Notes: generated from the sequence alone by a model not told the origin. Shown: positions 8,767 to 17,087, counted from the stretch's first letter. The stretch is DNA of 64,000 bases from Desulfurococcales archaeon (GCA_015520735.1 WAPN01000024.1:54743-118742), one strand, 5' to 3'. Numbers and translations are program-made.

Positions 8767-9660
8767 CTAGTACTTTCCAGCTATGTATCTTATAAGTGAT
8801 AACATGTCATCAAGAGATTCCGCGAACAGGTATATCACAGGCTCTAGCCCCATTCCACCCCTATCGGCTATCGCATCAGGTTTCTTAACCGCAGCTTGTT
8901 CTATGCTTCTCCAGAAATCGGCTTGAGAATTATGTGGACCAGTATAAGCTATGTTGAGCTCCTTATTGGATAAGAGACCAAGTATTTTATTATCATATTT
9001 TATATTTGAAGCTGTTCTTATCTCAGGCCTCGTCTTCGAGATCATGATGAGTACTCTAGCCAAATGTCTCGATGCACCATACATAGGATCTCCTATCGCG
9101 ACAGCCCCATCCCCCTTCCTCACGATCCTGCCTGGTAACCCTATAATATCCGTAGTGTCTTGCGGTGCCCTAGGTGCGTACACAACATTCATGCCCACCT
9201 CGGGAATGAGTTTTTCGAGACCTTTAATGACAAGTAGTTTCTCTAGAAACATCCTATATTCTTCGATGAAAGGATCATTAAACTTCAGTGTGTTTCCGGT
9301 CTGCCTACATAATTCCCTGAAGTAGGGCTTAGTCTCGCAGAGCAACTGGATAGACAACGAGTCTATGAGGCTTGTCAACACGAGGACAAATCTCGGCTTA
9401 TCACCTTTCGAGAGGAGTTTGAGCGCTATATCTACAACCCTATCAATATAGTCCACATCAAAACCTAGGGTATCGAGATACTCATAATAGTAGATGCGGC
9501 TCCTAGTCACATATTTATGTACTTGTGGTTGTGATATCTCAAGAAGACGGGCTATCCTGTGTTGACTATACCCCATATCAATCATCTTATGTATGATTAC
9601 ACCCTTTAATGAAGGTATGATCTTCTTAGCAGCTATTTCCTGGGGGAACAATGTGATCAC
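8767..9660 (-). CDS. HTH-ThiN transcriptional regulator (ThiR-like)
   Basis: The N-terminal 60 residues form a helix-turn-helix; the recognition part is MGYSQHRIARLLEISQPQVHK (split here: MGYSQHRIARL then LEISQPQVHK). The C-terminal half (about residues 125-297) is a ThiN domain, with PEVGMNVVYAPRAP, LPGRIV, GASRHLARVLI and ASNIKYD. Known archaeal HTH-ThiN proteins (ThiR) sense thiamine phosphates and control thiamine genes. Here the gene heads a panE-panB operon, so it may instead, or also, control pantothenate/CoA synthesis; that is inference. No catalytic ThiD partner domain is attached. Confidence 0.85.
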   Translation of the reverse strand: MITLFPQEIAAKKIIPSLKGVIIHKMIDMGYSQHRIARLLEISQPQVHKYVTRSRIYYYEYLDTLGFDVDYIDRVVDIALKLLSKGDKPRFVLVLTSLIDSLSIQLLCETKPYFRELCRQTGNTLKFNDPFIEEYRMFLEKLLVIKGLEKLIPEVGMNVVYAPRAPQDTTDIIGLPGRIVRKGDGAVAIGDPMYGASRHLARVLIMISKTRPEIRTASNIKYDNKILGLLSNKELNIAYTGPHNSQADFWRSIEQAAVKKPDAIADRGGMGLEPVIYLFAESLDDMLSLIRYIAGKY

Positions 9661-9762
9661 ATCTCAAAAACCAGTATACAAACCTAGTATTAACAGATTG
9701 ATATTGATAGATGGTACCTTATAATAGGTTTCCAGCTTGAGAAAAAGATAGACAGAGTTATA

Positions 9763-10422
9763 TTAGAGCGGTTCTCCTAGCCTGCTCTCCTTCATTGGAG
9801 TTTTCAAATCAGGCCTATTCAGCCGTTTCTCTCCCTCAAGCCTCGCGGCTACACGATCAGCAAGCAATATGATCTCGTTCAGGACGGCTATTTCCTTCTC
9901 GAATACATCTTCATACTCCATCATATTCTCAAGTATTTCCGCGATTAGATCTAGCTCTTTGAATACTATCTCCTTAAATACTTTCTTATCAATACTGGAG
10001 ATAACTGGTTTAGTTGATATTCTCTTTAGAAAACTTAGTATCCTAGTTGGCTCTAGGCTTCTGTACTTTATTAGCAGTATACGTAGTCTAGGATCATCAA
10101 ACGATGCTCCACCCATATACTCGTTAACAGCGTTCCTAATACCATCTAAGTCTATAAATCGCCACCACTTCTGGTTCGAGCTTGAATATGTTTTCTCTAT
10201 CAGAGAGTATTCCCGTTCCATTATACGCAAAAGATTCGAGGGATTATAGTTTATCCCTATAGCACGTAAACGTATAACTAGATGCTTGTAGCTGAAATCT
10301 CCAAGCCTATGATCAATATTTGGATCAAGAGCTACGTCAAGAGCAGTCCGCAGAATCAACAAGCCTTTATCACCATATTGTCTAAGGAAGTCAAAAACCT
10401 GTGCTCTGGTGATCTCGCTCAA
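9763..10422 (-). CDS. Unknown protein, helical (219 aa)
   Basis: I do not recognise the family. Residues 1-100 look like a small winged-helix-type fold (alternating helices then YSLIEKTYSSSNQKWWRFID), and the C-terminal 80 residues are a long amphipathic, probably coiled helix rich in Glu/Leu/Ile. No signal peptide, membrane segment or catalytic motif is seen. It stands alone between the ThiN regulator and the divergent ABC exporter. Confidence 0.7.
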   Translation of the reverse strand: MSEITRAQVFDFLRQYGDKGLLILRTALDVALDPNIDHRLGDFSYKHLVIRLRAIGINYNPSNLLRIMEREYSLIEKTYSSSNQKWWRFIDLDGIRNAVNEYMGGASFDDPRLRILLIKYRSLEPTRILSFLKRISTKPVISSIDKKVFKEIVFKELDLIAEILENMMEYEDVFEKEIAVLNEIILLADRVAARLEGEKRLNRPDLKTPMKESRLGEPL

Positions 10423-10576
10423 ATCAATGCTCCTCCCATATTCGCATTTTTGTTTTTTACCCTCTATATCTATAGTTTTGCAATGAACTAATAAACTGAA
10501 GCATTAATAACACGATATCTCTAGGTCAAAGTGATTTGTTTTTAAAATACATATTTATCGAGGTGTATGAAAAGTT

Positions 10577-11326
10577 TTGAGTAATGCCATAGTAGTTGTT
10601 GAGGATCTACATAAGATCTATGATAACAAAGTATATGCTGTTAGAGGTATTTCTTTCATAGTTCGTAAAGGGGAGATTTTCGGCTTAATAGGACCTAATG
10701 GAGCAGGTAAATCATCTACTCTAAGAATGATAGTTGGACTGATGAGGCCCACACGGGGAAGAATAAAGGTGATGGGAATAGATGTTGTTAGGCATCCTGT
10801 GGAGATCAAGAAGTATATTGGCTATCTGCCGGAAGAAGCTGATGTCTATGAAAGGCTTACGGGATTGGAGCACTTGAGATTCTATGCTATGCTCCGTGGG
10901 CTCATAGGCAGTGAGCTTGAGAAAACAGTGGAGTATGGGATAAAGTTGTCCGGCCTAGAACAAAGTGTGTTAAAGAGACGAGCTTCAGAGTATAGCAAAG
11001 GAATGAAGAGGAGACTACTCCTAGCATCAGTGTTGATGACTAGGCCTAAGCTTGCAATTTTGGATGAACCGACGAGTGGGCTCGACGTATATGCCTCCGT
11101 AAACGTCAGGAAGATGATAAAGGAATATGCTGGTGAAACGGGTGCAAGCATAATTCTTAGTAGCCATAACATGTTAGAGGTAGAGTATCTCTGTGATCGC
11201 GTAGCATTCATTGCTCACGGGAGGATAGTGGTTGAGGCTGAGCCTGACCGTATAAAGCAGATGTACAATGCTGTGAACCTCGAGGAAGCATTTGTAAAAG
11301 CCGTTAAGGAGGCTGATCGCCTGTGA
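10577..11326 (+). CDS. ABC exporter ATP-binding subunit (NatA-like)
   Basis: ATPase of an ABC-2-type exporter at the inner face of the cell membrane. Walker A is GPNGAGKSS (about residues 38-46), the Q-loop region is YLPEEADVYE, the ABC signature is YSKGMKRRL and Walker B is LAILDEPTSGLD, followed by the H-loop SSHNMLEVE. Start is TTG at 10577, with GAGGTG upstream and an AT-rich TATA-like stretch around 10540-10555. It overlaps the permease gene by 4 bp (GTGA), so the two are translated together. Substrate is not evident. Confidence 0.93.
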   Translation: MSNAIVVVEDLHKIYDNKVYAVRGISFIVRKGEIFGLIGPNGAGKSSTLRMIVGLMRPTRGRIKVMGIDVVRHPVEIKKYIGYLPEEADVYERLTGLEHLRFYAMLRGLIGSELEKTVEYGIKLSGLEQSVLKRRASEYSKGMKRRLLLASVLMTRPKLAILDEPTSGLDVYASVNVRKMIKEYAGETGASIILSSHNMLEVEYLCDRVAFIAHGRIVVEAEPDRIKQMYNAVNLEEAFVKAVKEADRL

Positions 11327-12591
11327 AGCCTGGGAAAATAATGGCGGAAATGAAGGTACTTTTGTGGAAGGAGCTAACGGATTTAAAGAGAGATAAGAAG
11401 ACCCTATTCACAAGTATACTGCTACCACTCTTAATGCTACCATTAATGGGATTCATAGGCTTTGCACTGGCACAAGAACAGATCATTAATGTGGCAGTTG
11501 TAGATCTCGATCACGCTACAGCCTATAACAGATTACTAAATATAACGTTTAGCTCCAAGTGGTTTCTCGGAAACATAACTTATTATCTAGCAAAATATGG
11601 TTACAACTACACTGTATCTAATTCCACGTCGATCATAAAGAATCCCTCTATAGATCTAATGGTAGTCATACCAAAAGGTTTCGCTGAGAACGCAACAAGC
11701 CTCACTCATGTCGCGAAGATCGAGATCTTCAGGAAAGCTGGCCTACAAACAACTAGTAGAGTTGAAGGCCTGATCTATAGTATAGTTAGCTGGTTCTCGG
11801 ATCAACTCAGTAGAGAAAAGGTTATGGCGTTAGCGAGACTCGCTGGAGTAAACGCGACGTTCGAGGCGCTCCGTAGCCCTATAGTATATACTACAACAAT
11901 AGTAAACATTTCTGGGTCACCTGTCAACACAGCCTTTCAGATCAGAGTGACTATATCTAGGTTTTTAGTCCTAGCATTAAGCTTCGTAGTAACCCCGGCA
12001 GCATCGTATGTGATCGACGGCATAATAGGAGAAAGGGAAAGAAAGACTATGGAGCTTCTTTTATCCCATCCAGTTAAGCCCTCAACGATAATAAATGCCA
12101 AGGTGATTGCAGCAACAATACTTGGATTAATAACGGCCATAGCGGACGCCTTCGGCCTTCTGATCTATATCTCGCTCTCAGCAATTACTTATGGCTCTCA
12201 AGCACCATTCTTGATTGATCCCTGGTTATTGTTGGTGCATAGCATAACAGCTTTCTTTACAATACTAGTAACAGTTGCTATTAGTCTGCCATTCATCACG
12301 AGAACGAAAGGAATTAGAAGTGCTTCCAACATTATGAGCATAGTAACCATGATGGCTGTGGTCTTCTTCTTTACAGCTCTCTTTGTGGATTATATGAGGC
12401 TTCCCACATATATTCTGGCCCCATTGTATGTAATACCCTATGTCCACAGCATACTGGCAATACAGACATACGTGATAGGATATCCCTTCCAAGCATTCCT
12501 GCACATATTGTTCCTTGCAATAACGAGCACTGCAATCCTATACCTTACGACGAAAACACTTAACACAGAAAAACTCCTAATGTCAAAATAA
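11323..12591 (+). CDS. ABC-2-type exporter permease (NatB-like)
   Basis: Membrane partner of the upstream ATPase. There is one N-terminal membrane helix (about residues 25-50), then an extracytoplasmic domain of about 160 residues with many Asn-X-Ser/Thr sites, then five or so membrane helices from about residue 205 to the end. The cytosolic segment GERERKTMELLLSHPV (about 237-252) is the coupling-loop signature of NatB/ABC-2 permeases. Start is GTG overlapping the ATPase stop. The substrate is unknown; NatAB relatives export ions, drugs or peptides. Confidence 0.9.
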   Translation: MKPGKIMAEMKVLLWKELTDLKRDKKTLFTSILLPLLMLPLMGFIGFALAQEQIINVAVVDLDHATAYNRLLNITFSSKWFLGNITYYLAKYGYNYTVSNSTSIIKNPSIDLMVVIPKGFAENATSLTHVAKIEIFRKAGLQTTSRVEGLIYSIVSWFSDQLSREKVMALARLAGVNATFEALRSPIVYTTTIVNISGSPVNTAFQIRVTISRFLVLALSFVVTPAASYVIDGIIGERERKTMELLLSHPVKPSTIINAKVIAATILGLITAIADAFGLLIYISLSAITYGSQAPFLIDPWLLLVHSITAFFTILVTVAISLPFITRTKGIRSASNIMSIVTMMAVVFFFTALFVDYMRLPTYILAPLYVIPYVHSILAIQTYVIGYPFQAFLHILFLAITSTAILYLTTKTLNTEKLLMSK

Positions 12592-12600
12592 CGCTTAAAC

Positions 12601-12660
12601 GGATGATGAGCCCAGGAAAAGCCGAGCAAGAGGCGATGAAGTGTTCAGCCTTGGCTGACA
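12601..12660 (+). ncRNA. C/D-box sRNA (2'-O-methylation guide) candidate
   Basis: The segment just after the permease stop has the archaeal C/D sRNA layout: C box ATGATGA (12603-12609), a 12-nt guide, D' box CCGA (12622-12625), a 7-nt spacer, C' box GCGATGA (12633-12639), a 15-nt guide, and D box CTGA (12655-12658). The C and D boxes are perfect. Such RNAs bind L7Ae, Nop5 and fibrillarin and direct methylation of rRNA or tRNA. The targets were not determined. It has no obvious promoter of its own and may be processed from the exporter transcript. Confidence 0.65.
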
Positions 12661-12691
12661 ATACGATATAGAAAAACTATTAGCTTGTTTG

Positions 12692-12710
12692 AGTATTTAG
12701 AGTACTTTGG
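12692..12710 (+). repeat. Left terminal inverted repeat of the TnpB element
   Basis: AGTATTTAGAGTACTTTGG. It is matched in inverted orientation at 14154-14172 (16 of 19 bases) and in direct orientation at the left end of the short relic at 20372-20390. Confidence 0.6.
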
Positions 12711-12724
12711 TAATTATGGAAACT

Positions 12725-12868
12725 TTAGTCTTCTATTAATATGAGTGTTTTTACTTTCTTTCCATGGTGTTTCTTTAGTTTTTCTTGGTATTTTGCTGGG
12801 GGGTAAAGTACCACTCTATCCTTGGAGTATCTGACTATCCTAGCTTCGAAGATGTAGACTTCAGGCAT
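12725..12868 (-). CDS. 47-aa protein encoded divergently from tnpB
   Basis: The frame starts MPEVYIFEARIV and ends KVKTLILIED. It is basic, with a central YPPAKYQEKLKKHHGKKV stretch and a beta-rich start and end, which would suit a small swapped-hairpin or AbrB-like DNA-binding fold; this is a guess. GGTGA lies 7 nt before the ATG, and a TATA-like CTTATAAG (12904-12911) lies about 40 bp upstream, in the palindromic region shared with tnpB. The frame is intact although tnpB is broken, so the small gene may still be expressed and may regulate the divergent promoter. Confidence 0.6.
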   Translation of the reverse strand: MPEVYIFEARIVRYSKDRVVLYPPAKYQEKLKKHHGKKVKTLILIED

Positions 12869-12887
12869 TCTTCAATCACCATTAAAT

Positions 12888-12923
12888 AGTATTGCTAGCA
12901 ATACTTATAAGTATTGCTAGCAA
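12888..12923. promoter_or_regulatory. Operator-like palindromes with divergent TATA box
   Basis: A perfect 18-nt palindrome, AGTATTGCTAGCAATACT (12888-12905), is followed by a second copy of AGTATTGCTAGCAA at 12910-12923. The self-complementary CTTATAAG (12904-12911) lies between them. This sits between the small leftward ORF (start 12868) and tnpB (start 12956), at a distance suitable for TATA boxes in both directions. It looks like a regulated divergent promoter; the regulator is unknown. Confidence 0.5.
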
Positions 12924-12955
12924 ACAAATATCTTTGATGCTAGGGGATGTGGGTT

Positions 12956-14249
12956 ATGGTAACCGCTAGGGTGAAGGCGGTTACTCCTGAACCTAGCTCC
13001 CATGCTAAACTAGTTGAGTTCCCAAGAGCTTTCCGTGATTGGGCACAATACATTATAGATGAAATCTGGGATTTAGACAAGATACCACTTATCAAAGAGC
13101 TACATCACAAGTTCTACAGGAACTAAGGAAGCAAGGATTCCGTGCACACCATATACATAAGATTGAGAGAAGAGCTAGGGAAATAGTCGAGGCAACCAAG
13201 AGAAACAATGGAAGCAAACCAATACTGAGGAAACTAACTGCTAGGCTGGATTACCAAGACTAGTAGGATAGATTTTAATAACAGAACAATAGAATCGCGG
13301 TTCTAAATGGTGAATGGGTAAAGCTTAAGCTGAAATGGTATGGTTATCTAGACAAGTACCTTGATGGTTCATGGAATTTGGGAGAGATACTGGTAAGCCT
13401 TAAGGATAACACTATATGGGTTTACTTGACGTTTAAGAAGGAGGTAAAGCTAGGAGAGGTAAGGAATGTTATGGGTGTTGATATCAACTTTGACTCGATA
13501 GTGTACACAGTTCTTAACAATAATGGGAAACTGATCTCTATGAATGTATCGATGTTTCGTGGCCTTAGGAGGGCACTACACTTTAAGAAGCTGGCTGAGA
13601 ACTTGCAGAAGAGGTATCCTAGGAGCTGGAGGTTCATTAAATGGGTTAGAAATGTTAGAGCTAGATGGTTGAAAAATGGTTGAAAAGAGCTAGAAACATT
13701 TTAAATGATTCATGTCATTTAATTGCTAAGAGTATTGTTGAGATTGTGAAGGAATACAATGCAGTAATAGTATTAGAGGATTTGAGGAGAATGAGAGATA
13801 GAGTTAATGGAAACAATAGGTTTAGCTGGAAAATGTATTTATGGGCTTATAGGAGGATACAGAACTACATCCACTACAAGGCACTACTAGAGGGGGTACC
13901 AGTGGTATATGTTAGTCCTAGAGGGACTTCAAAAACCTCCCCAATAGGTGGTAGATTAATATTCATCAACTATAGATGGGTTAAGCTACCTAATGGAATA
14001 ATCACTACTAGAGACGTTGTTGCTTCATGGAATCTCGCTTTGGGGTACCTGCAGATGAGGGGCTCCCGTGGTCGGTTGAGCCCTGATAGCCTCCTCAATG
14101 ATGGGATGAAAACCCGACCAAAGAGGGGAAGCACGTTCAGGTTTTCAAAGTTTCGAAAATACCCTAAATACTATACACGGGCAACCACAGAAATAGGGAT
14201 CTTTAACCAATTCCATAGGATGGCTCAAATAATCACATGGTGTATATAG
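12956..14249 (+). pseudogene. tnpB: TnpB-type RuvC nuclease, frameshifted
   Basis: Starting at ATG 12956, the reading moves between frames at about 13125, twice near 13260-13310, and at about 13676, so no full protein can be made. Joined across the shifts it reads as a TnpB: N-terminal helices, RuvC-I MGVDINFDSIVYTV, the TnpB linker with FIKWVRNVRARWLK, RuvC-II VIVLEDLRRMRDRV and RuvC-III TTRDVVASWNLALGY. All three acidic residues remain. The zinc ribbon is missing: the usual TSxxCxxCG site reads TSKTSPIGG and no cysteine pair follows. The last frame runs past the right repeat and stops at 14249, so the native stop is probably lost. Confidence 0.85.
14154..14172 (-). repeat. Right terminal inverted repeat of the TnpB element
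   Basis: Reverse complement reads AGTATTTAGGGTATTTTCG, matching the left repeat at 16 of 19 bases. It is followed outward by ATACACGGGCAA, which is also conserved next to the right repeat of the relic at 20587-20605. Confidence 0.6.
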
Positions 14250-15649
14250 TGGATAAGACCATAGACGATATACAGAAAATTATAGAATGGCTCACAAGTA
14301 AGCACTGGTGGCCATTCAAGAACATTGAACACGAGAAACTAGCTGTAAGAGAACTTTTCTCCATGGATAAGATCACGGTATTATTGATAGAAAACAATGG
14401 CAGAAAGGTAGTTGTTCCCTTAGCAATATCATATGAAAAACCGGTTATAACTGATTATCTAAGAATTAATGATAAGTATATCTTTGAAGCAGAGTATCTT
14501 AGAAACTACTGGGAAGAAGTAGGCCGGATTTGTAATATTAAACAATATGTAAAAATACGTGGAAGAACAAGCAACGTTCATCTTCTAACAAGAGAATCAA
14601 CTCATCTCATTGTAGCTCACGAACTAAATACTGGAGACAGCATTGTGATCAAAGGATATAGACACATATCACCTATAAGTATCGAAGAAAAATACTATGA
14701 GACTATTCTAAGATCAGGATACAAGTATGCCCCCAAACCATTTGTCTCTATAAATTATCAGGGAATACCTATAGGTATTATCATTGAGTATATTGACAAT
14801 GTCGGTGACGCGACAACACCGTTTAGAAAAGCATTTGAGGAAAAGATAGGAAAATCATCTCTCAAACTAGGGTTAGCCGCTAAGTTAGGCTCGCAAATAG
14901 CGGGACTACACCTTGCACTAAATAATACTAGCAATGATTTTAGTGGAAAAGACAGGATTAGCCAAGAAGATATTAGAGGATGGGGCAACAGAATACAACG
15001 GAGATACAAGGATGCACTCAGACTGCTCGAGAAACTGGTAGATAATGCAGACGGGAAAAGAAAAACTATAAGATACGAGAAATGGCTAAACCATCTGGAT
15101 CTTCTCGGACAAAATGTTGAACAAGCTATCTCCTATCTCGAAGCATACATTGATTCTTACAAGATAAGGACCCACCAAGACCTACACCTTCTACAGATCC
15201 TTTATGGTCATGATGAAAACTTCTACTTCATAGATTTCGAGGGAGAACCTGGAAGAACACGTGATGAATTATTGGAAAAAGAGCCTCCATTAAGAGATAT
15301 TGCAGTCATGATAAGAAGTTTCCAATATCTCTCCTACGAGCTATATATGTCCAAACACAAGCTTACACACATAGCAACATCTGGTAGACTTCTAAGGAAC
15401 GATCCTCTATGGAATTGGAGAATGAGGCATTCCCTCAGCATGCTCTTAAGCTATCTATCCGCTTCTATTAATGCTGATCTACATGGTATTCCTCGGGAGA
15501 TCATATTGACGCGTTACAATAGCCTCCTCTATCCCTGGCTAGTAGATAGGGGGTTATACGAGATCATATATGAAGCTACTTATAATCCTGATAAAATTCC
15601 AATACCACTGATCGGGCTGGTCAACCCAAGTATTCCTATAAATACATAG
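14237..15649 (+). CDS. Maltokinase-like sugar kinase (aminoglycoside-phosphotransferase fold)
   Basis: Resembles maltokinase, which phosphorylates maltose at C1 with ATP. The kinase core has an ATP-binding N-lobe, the catalytic loop RTHQDLHLLQIL (about residues 313-324) with its aspartate, the metal-binding YFIDFEGEPGR (about 332-342) and the maltokinase-specific PPLRDIAVMIRSF. Length of 470 aa is close to stand-alone maltokinases. No trehalose synthase or GlgE is nearby, so the sugar substrate is open. It begins 53 bp after the TnpB element, which may have displaced its original promoter. Start is ATG at 14237. Confidence 0.85.
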   Translation: MVYIVDKTIDDIQKIIEWLTSKHWWPFKNIEHEKLAVRELFSMDKITVLLIENNGRKVVVPLAISYEKPVITDYLRINDKYIFEAEYLRNYWEEVGRICNIKQYVKIRGRTSNVHLLTRESTHLIVAHELNTGDSIVIKGYRHISPISIEEKYYETILRSGYKYAPKPFVSINYQGIPIGIIIEYIDNVGDATTPFRKAFEEKIGKSSLKLGLAAKLGSQIAGLHLALNNTSNDFSGKDRISQEDIRGWGNRIQRRYKDALRLLEKLVDNADGKRKTIRYEKWLNHLDLLGQNVEQAISYLEAYIDSYKIRTHQDLHLLQILYGHDENFYFIDFEGEPGRTRDELLEKEPPLRDIAVMIRSFQYLSYELYMSKHKLTHIATSGRLLRNDPLWNWRMRHSLSMLLSYLSASINADLHGIPREIILTRYNSLLYPWLVDRGLYEIIYEATYNPDKIPIPLIGLVNPSIPINT

Positions 15650-15766
15650 TTTCTCTAGCCGCTACATTTTTCGTACTAGGAATTTGACTATATAAAGTGT
15701 CAATCATAATTACAGAACAGAACGAAGAACACGCTAGTATAGGTATCGCGTGGTGAACAAGCAGGA

Positions 15767-16522
15767 ATGATCTCAAAGTACGTGGTCGCTACACTGCTAT
15801 TACCTACCATTTTGTTGGCTCTGGTATCTATATCTTCACTGTCTTCTGCTGAGAACATGGAAGAGTATTTTGACGTAAAAATACTGATCAACGCAAGATA
15901 TGTGGGAGGAAACATTATCAATATGGATGTCAGGTTCGAGTTTATCAATAAATTTATGGAGCCTGTCCGCATTATTGTTCTTAAGGAGCCTCAGATATCA
16001 CTCATATATAGTAATACAACAAAGATATTATCAGTACCATGTAAGAGTAAGATCCTAGATGTTGGTGCAAAAACAAGTACGACATACGCTATAGCTAGAC
16101 TTTATCTACTGGTAAGCGATGTCCCCGACAGACTTGTCATCAATGGCGGATTAGTAGAGGTTGTTTCTGGGAGCAGAAATCTTGTAAATCTAACTAAAAT
16201 AATATCATATAACACACATACTGCTTCATCGAGAATACTGTTTAGTAATACGTCTCTAAATAATAAGGCTGCTCAACCTCGAATGAATTACCGTGAAATA
16301 CTCTATAAAGTAAGAACGCACGAACAACAGGGCCAACTAACTAATACAACGTCTCCCCAGATCAACGTCTATAGAGCCATAAGGATAAAACCGAGGGAAA
16401 ACATCAGTGAGCACAACATTGCTCTACAATACAACTATACATATATGTTAGGGATCATAGGTATCACTTTTCTATTACTTGTCGTGCTTATTCTATATTT
16501 GTTAAAAAATAGATTTGTTTAG
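15767..16522 (+). CDS. Exported, membrane-anchored protein of unknown function
   Basis: An N-terminal signal-like helix (residues 5-27, ending LSSA) and a C-terminal membrane helix (about 225-246) with a short basic cytosolic tail enclose an extracytoplasmic domain of about 195 residues. The domain is beta-rich and carries several Asn-X-Ser/Thr sites near the C-terminus. I do not recognise a family. It is followed after 49 bp by a membrane-tethered winged-helix protein, and the two may work as a surface sensor and its DNA-binding output (inference). Confidence 0.75.
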   Translation: MISKYVVATLLLPTILLALVSISSLSSAENMEEYFDVKILINARYVGGNIINMDVRFEFINKFMEPVRIIVLKEPQISLIYSNTTKILSVPCKSKILDVGAKTSTTYAIARLYLLVSDVPDRLVINGGLVEVVSGSRNLVNLTKIISYNTHTASSRILFSNTSLNNKAAQPRMNYREILYKVRTHEQQGQLTNTTSPQINVYRAIRIKPRENISEHNIALQYNYTYMLGIIGITFLLLVVLILYLLKNRFV

Positions 16523-16571
16523 TAACACCTATGTAAATCATAAATAAATCGATTATAGCTTAACCGTCATA

Positions 16572-17087
16572 ATGGTTTATCTATGGCTAGTAGCAATATG
16601 TTTTTTCTGGTGCCGTCTTTTGAGGAAGAATAAAATACGGGGAAATGATACTCCTGATCCTGTGCTTGAACTGAGTGGAAGTAGTCTAAGAGTATACATG
16701 TTGCTCCTATCAGAGAGAAAACCAATGAGTATCAGGGAGATACAGCGTAAAGTAGGGTTCAGAAGCCCTAATAGTGCACGGCACCACTTAGAGAGACTAT
16801 ATAATATGGGATTTATACGTAAAACTAGGAACGGATATGTGGCAATAAAGCCTAGGTCCTCGATACTTGATTTAGTCTTTATGATGAAAGGAAAGATCCT
16901 CCCCCGAATATTATATGTTGATCTGCTGGCGACTCTTCTTCTCGTAGGTTATATTGTGATCTATCATTCCTCGCTAAATATATTTGTCATAGGCTCGTTC
17001 GTCGCGATCATAGCAGCACTGACTATTGAGCTACACAGGATACATAACAGGTTGAAAAAGCTTATAGAACGTGTTAAAAATAGTTAA
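16572..17087 (+). CDS. Membrane-tethered winged-helix protein
   Basis: A short N-terminal hydrophobic helix (residues 2-15) is followed by a winged helix-turn-helix (about 30-95) with REIQRKVGFRSPNSARHHL and LYNMGFIRKTRNGYVAIKP. Two C-terminal membrane helices (about 108-128 and 130-150) then lead into a basic tail. DNA-binding domains joined to membrane helices occur in archaeal one-component regulators. It probably responds to a membrane or surface signal, perhaps from the anchored protein encoded just upstream. The first helix might instead be cytosolic. Confidence 0.75.
   Translation: MVYLWLVAICFFWCRLLRKNKIRGNDTPDPVLELSGSSLRVYMLLLSERKPMSIREIQRKVGFRSPNSARHHLERLYNMGFIRKTRNGYVAIKPRSSILDLVFMMKGKILPRILYVDLLATLLLVGYIVIYHSSLNIFVIGSFVAIIAALTIELHRIHNRLKKLIERVKNS

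Larger units (their letters stand above)
12681..14184 (+). mobile_element. Decayed TnpB (IS605/IS1341-like) element with terminal inverted repeats
   Basis: The element is bounded by 19-nt imperfect inverted repeats, left at 12692-12710 and right at 14154-14172, matching at 16 of 19 positions with mostly transitions. Weaker similarity extends outward to about 12681 and 14184. It carries a 47-codon leftward ORF, an operator-like palindrome and a rightward frameshifted tnpB. No TnpA transposase is present. Classical IS605-family elements lack long terminal inverted repeats, so this arrangement is unusual. The same end sequences bound the short relic at 20361-20616. The boundaries are inferred from the repeats, not from an empty site. 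Confidence 0.65.
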
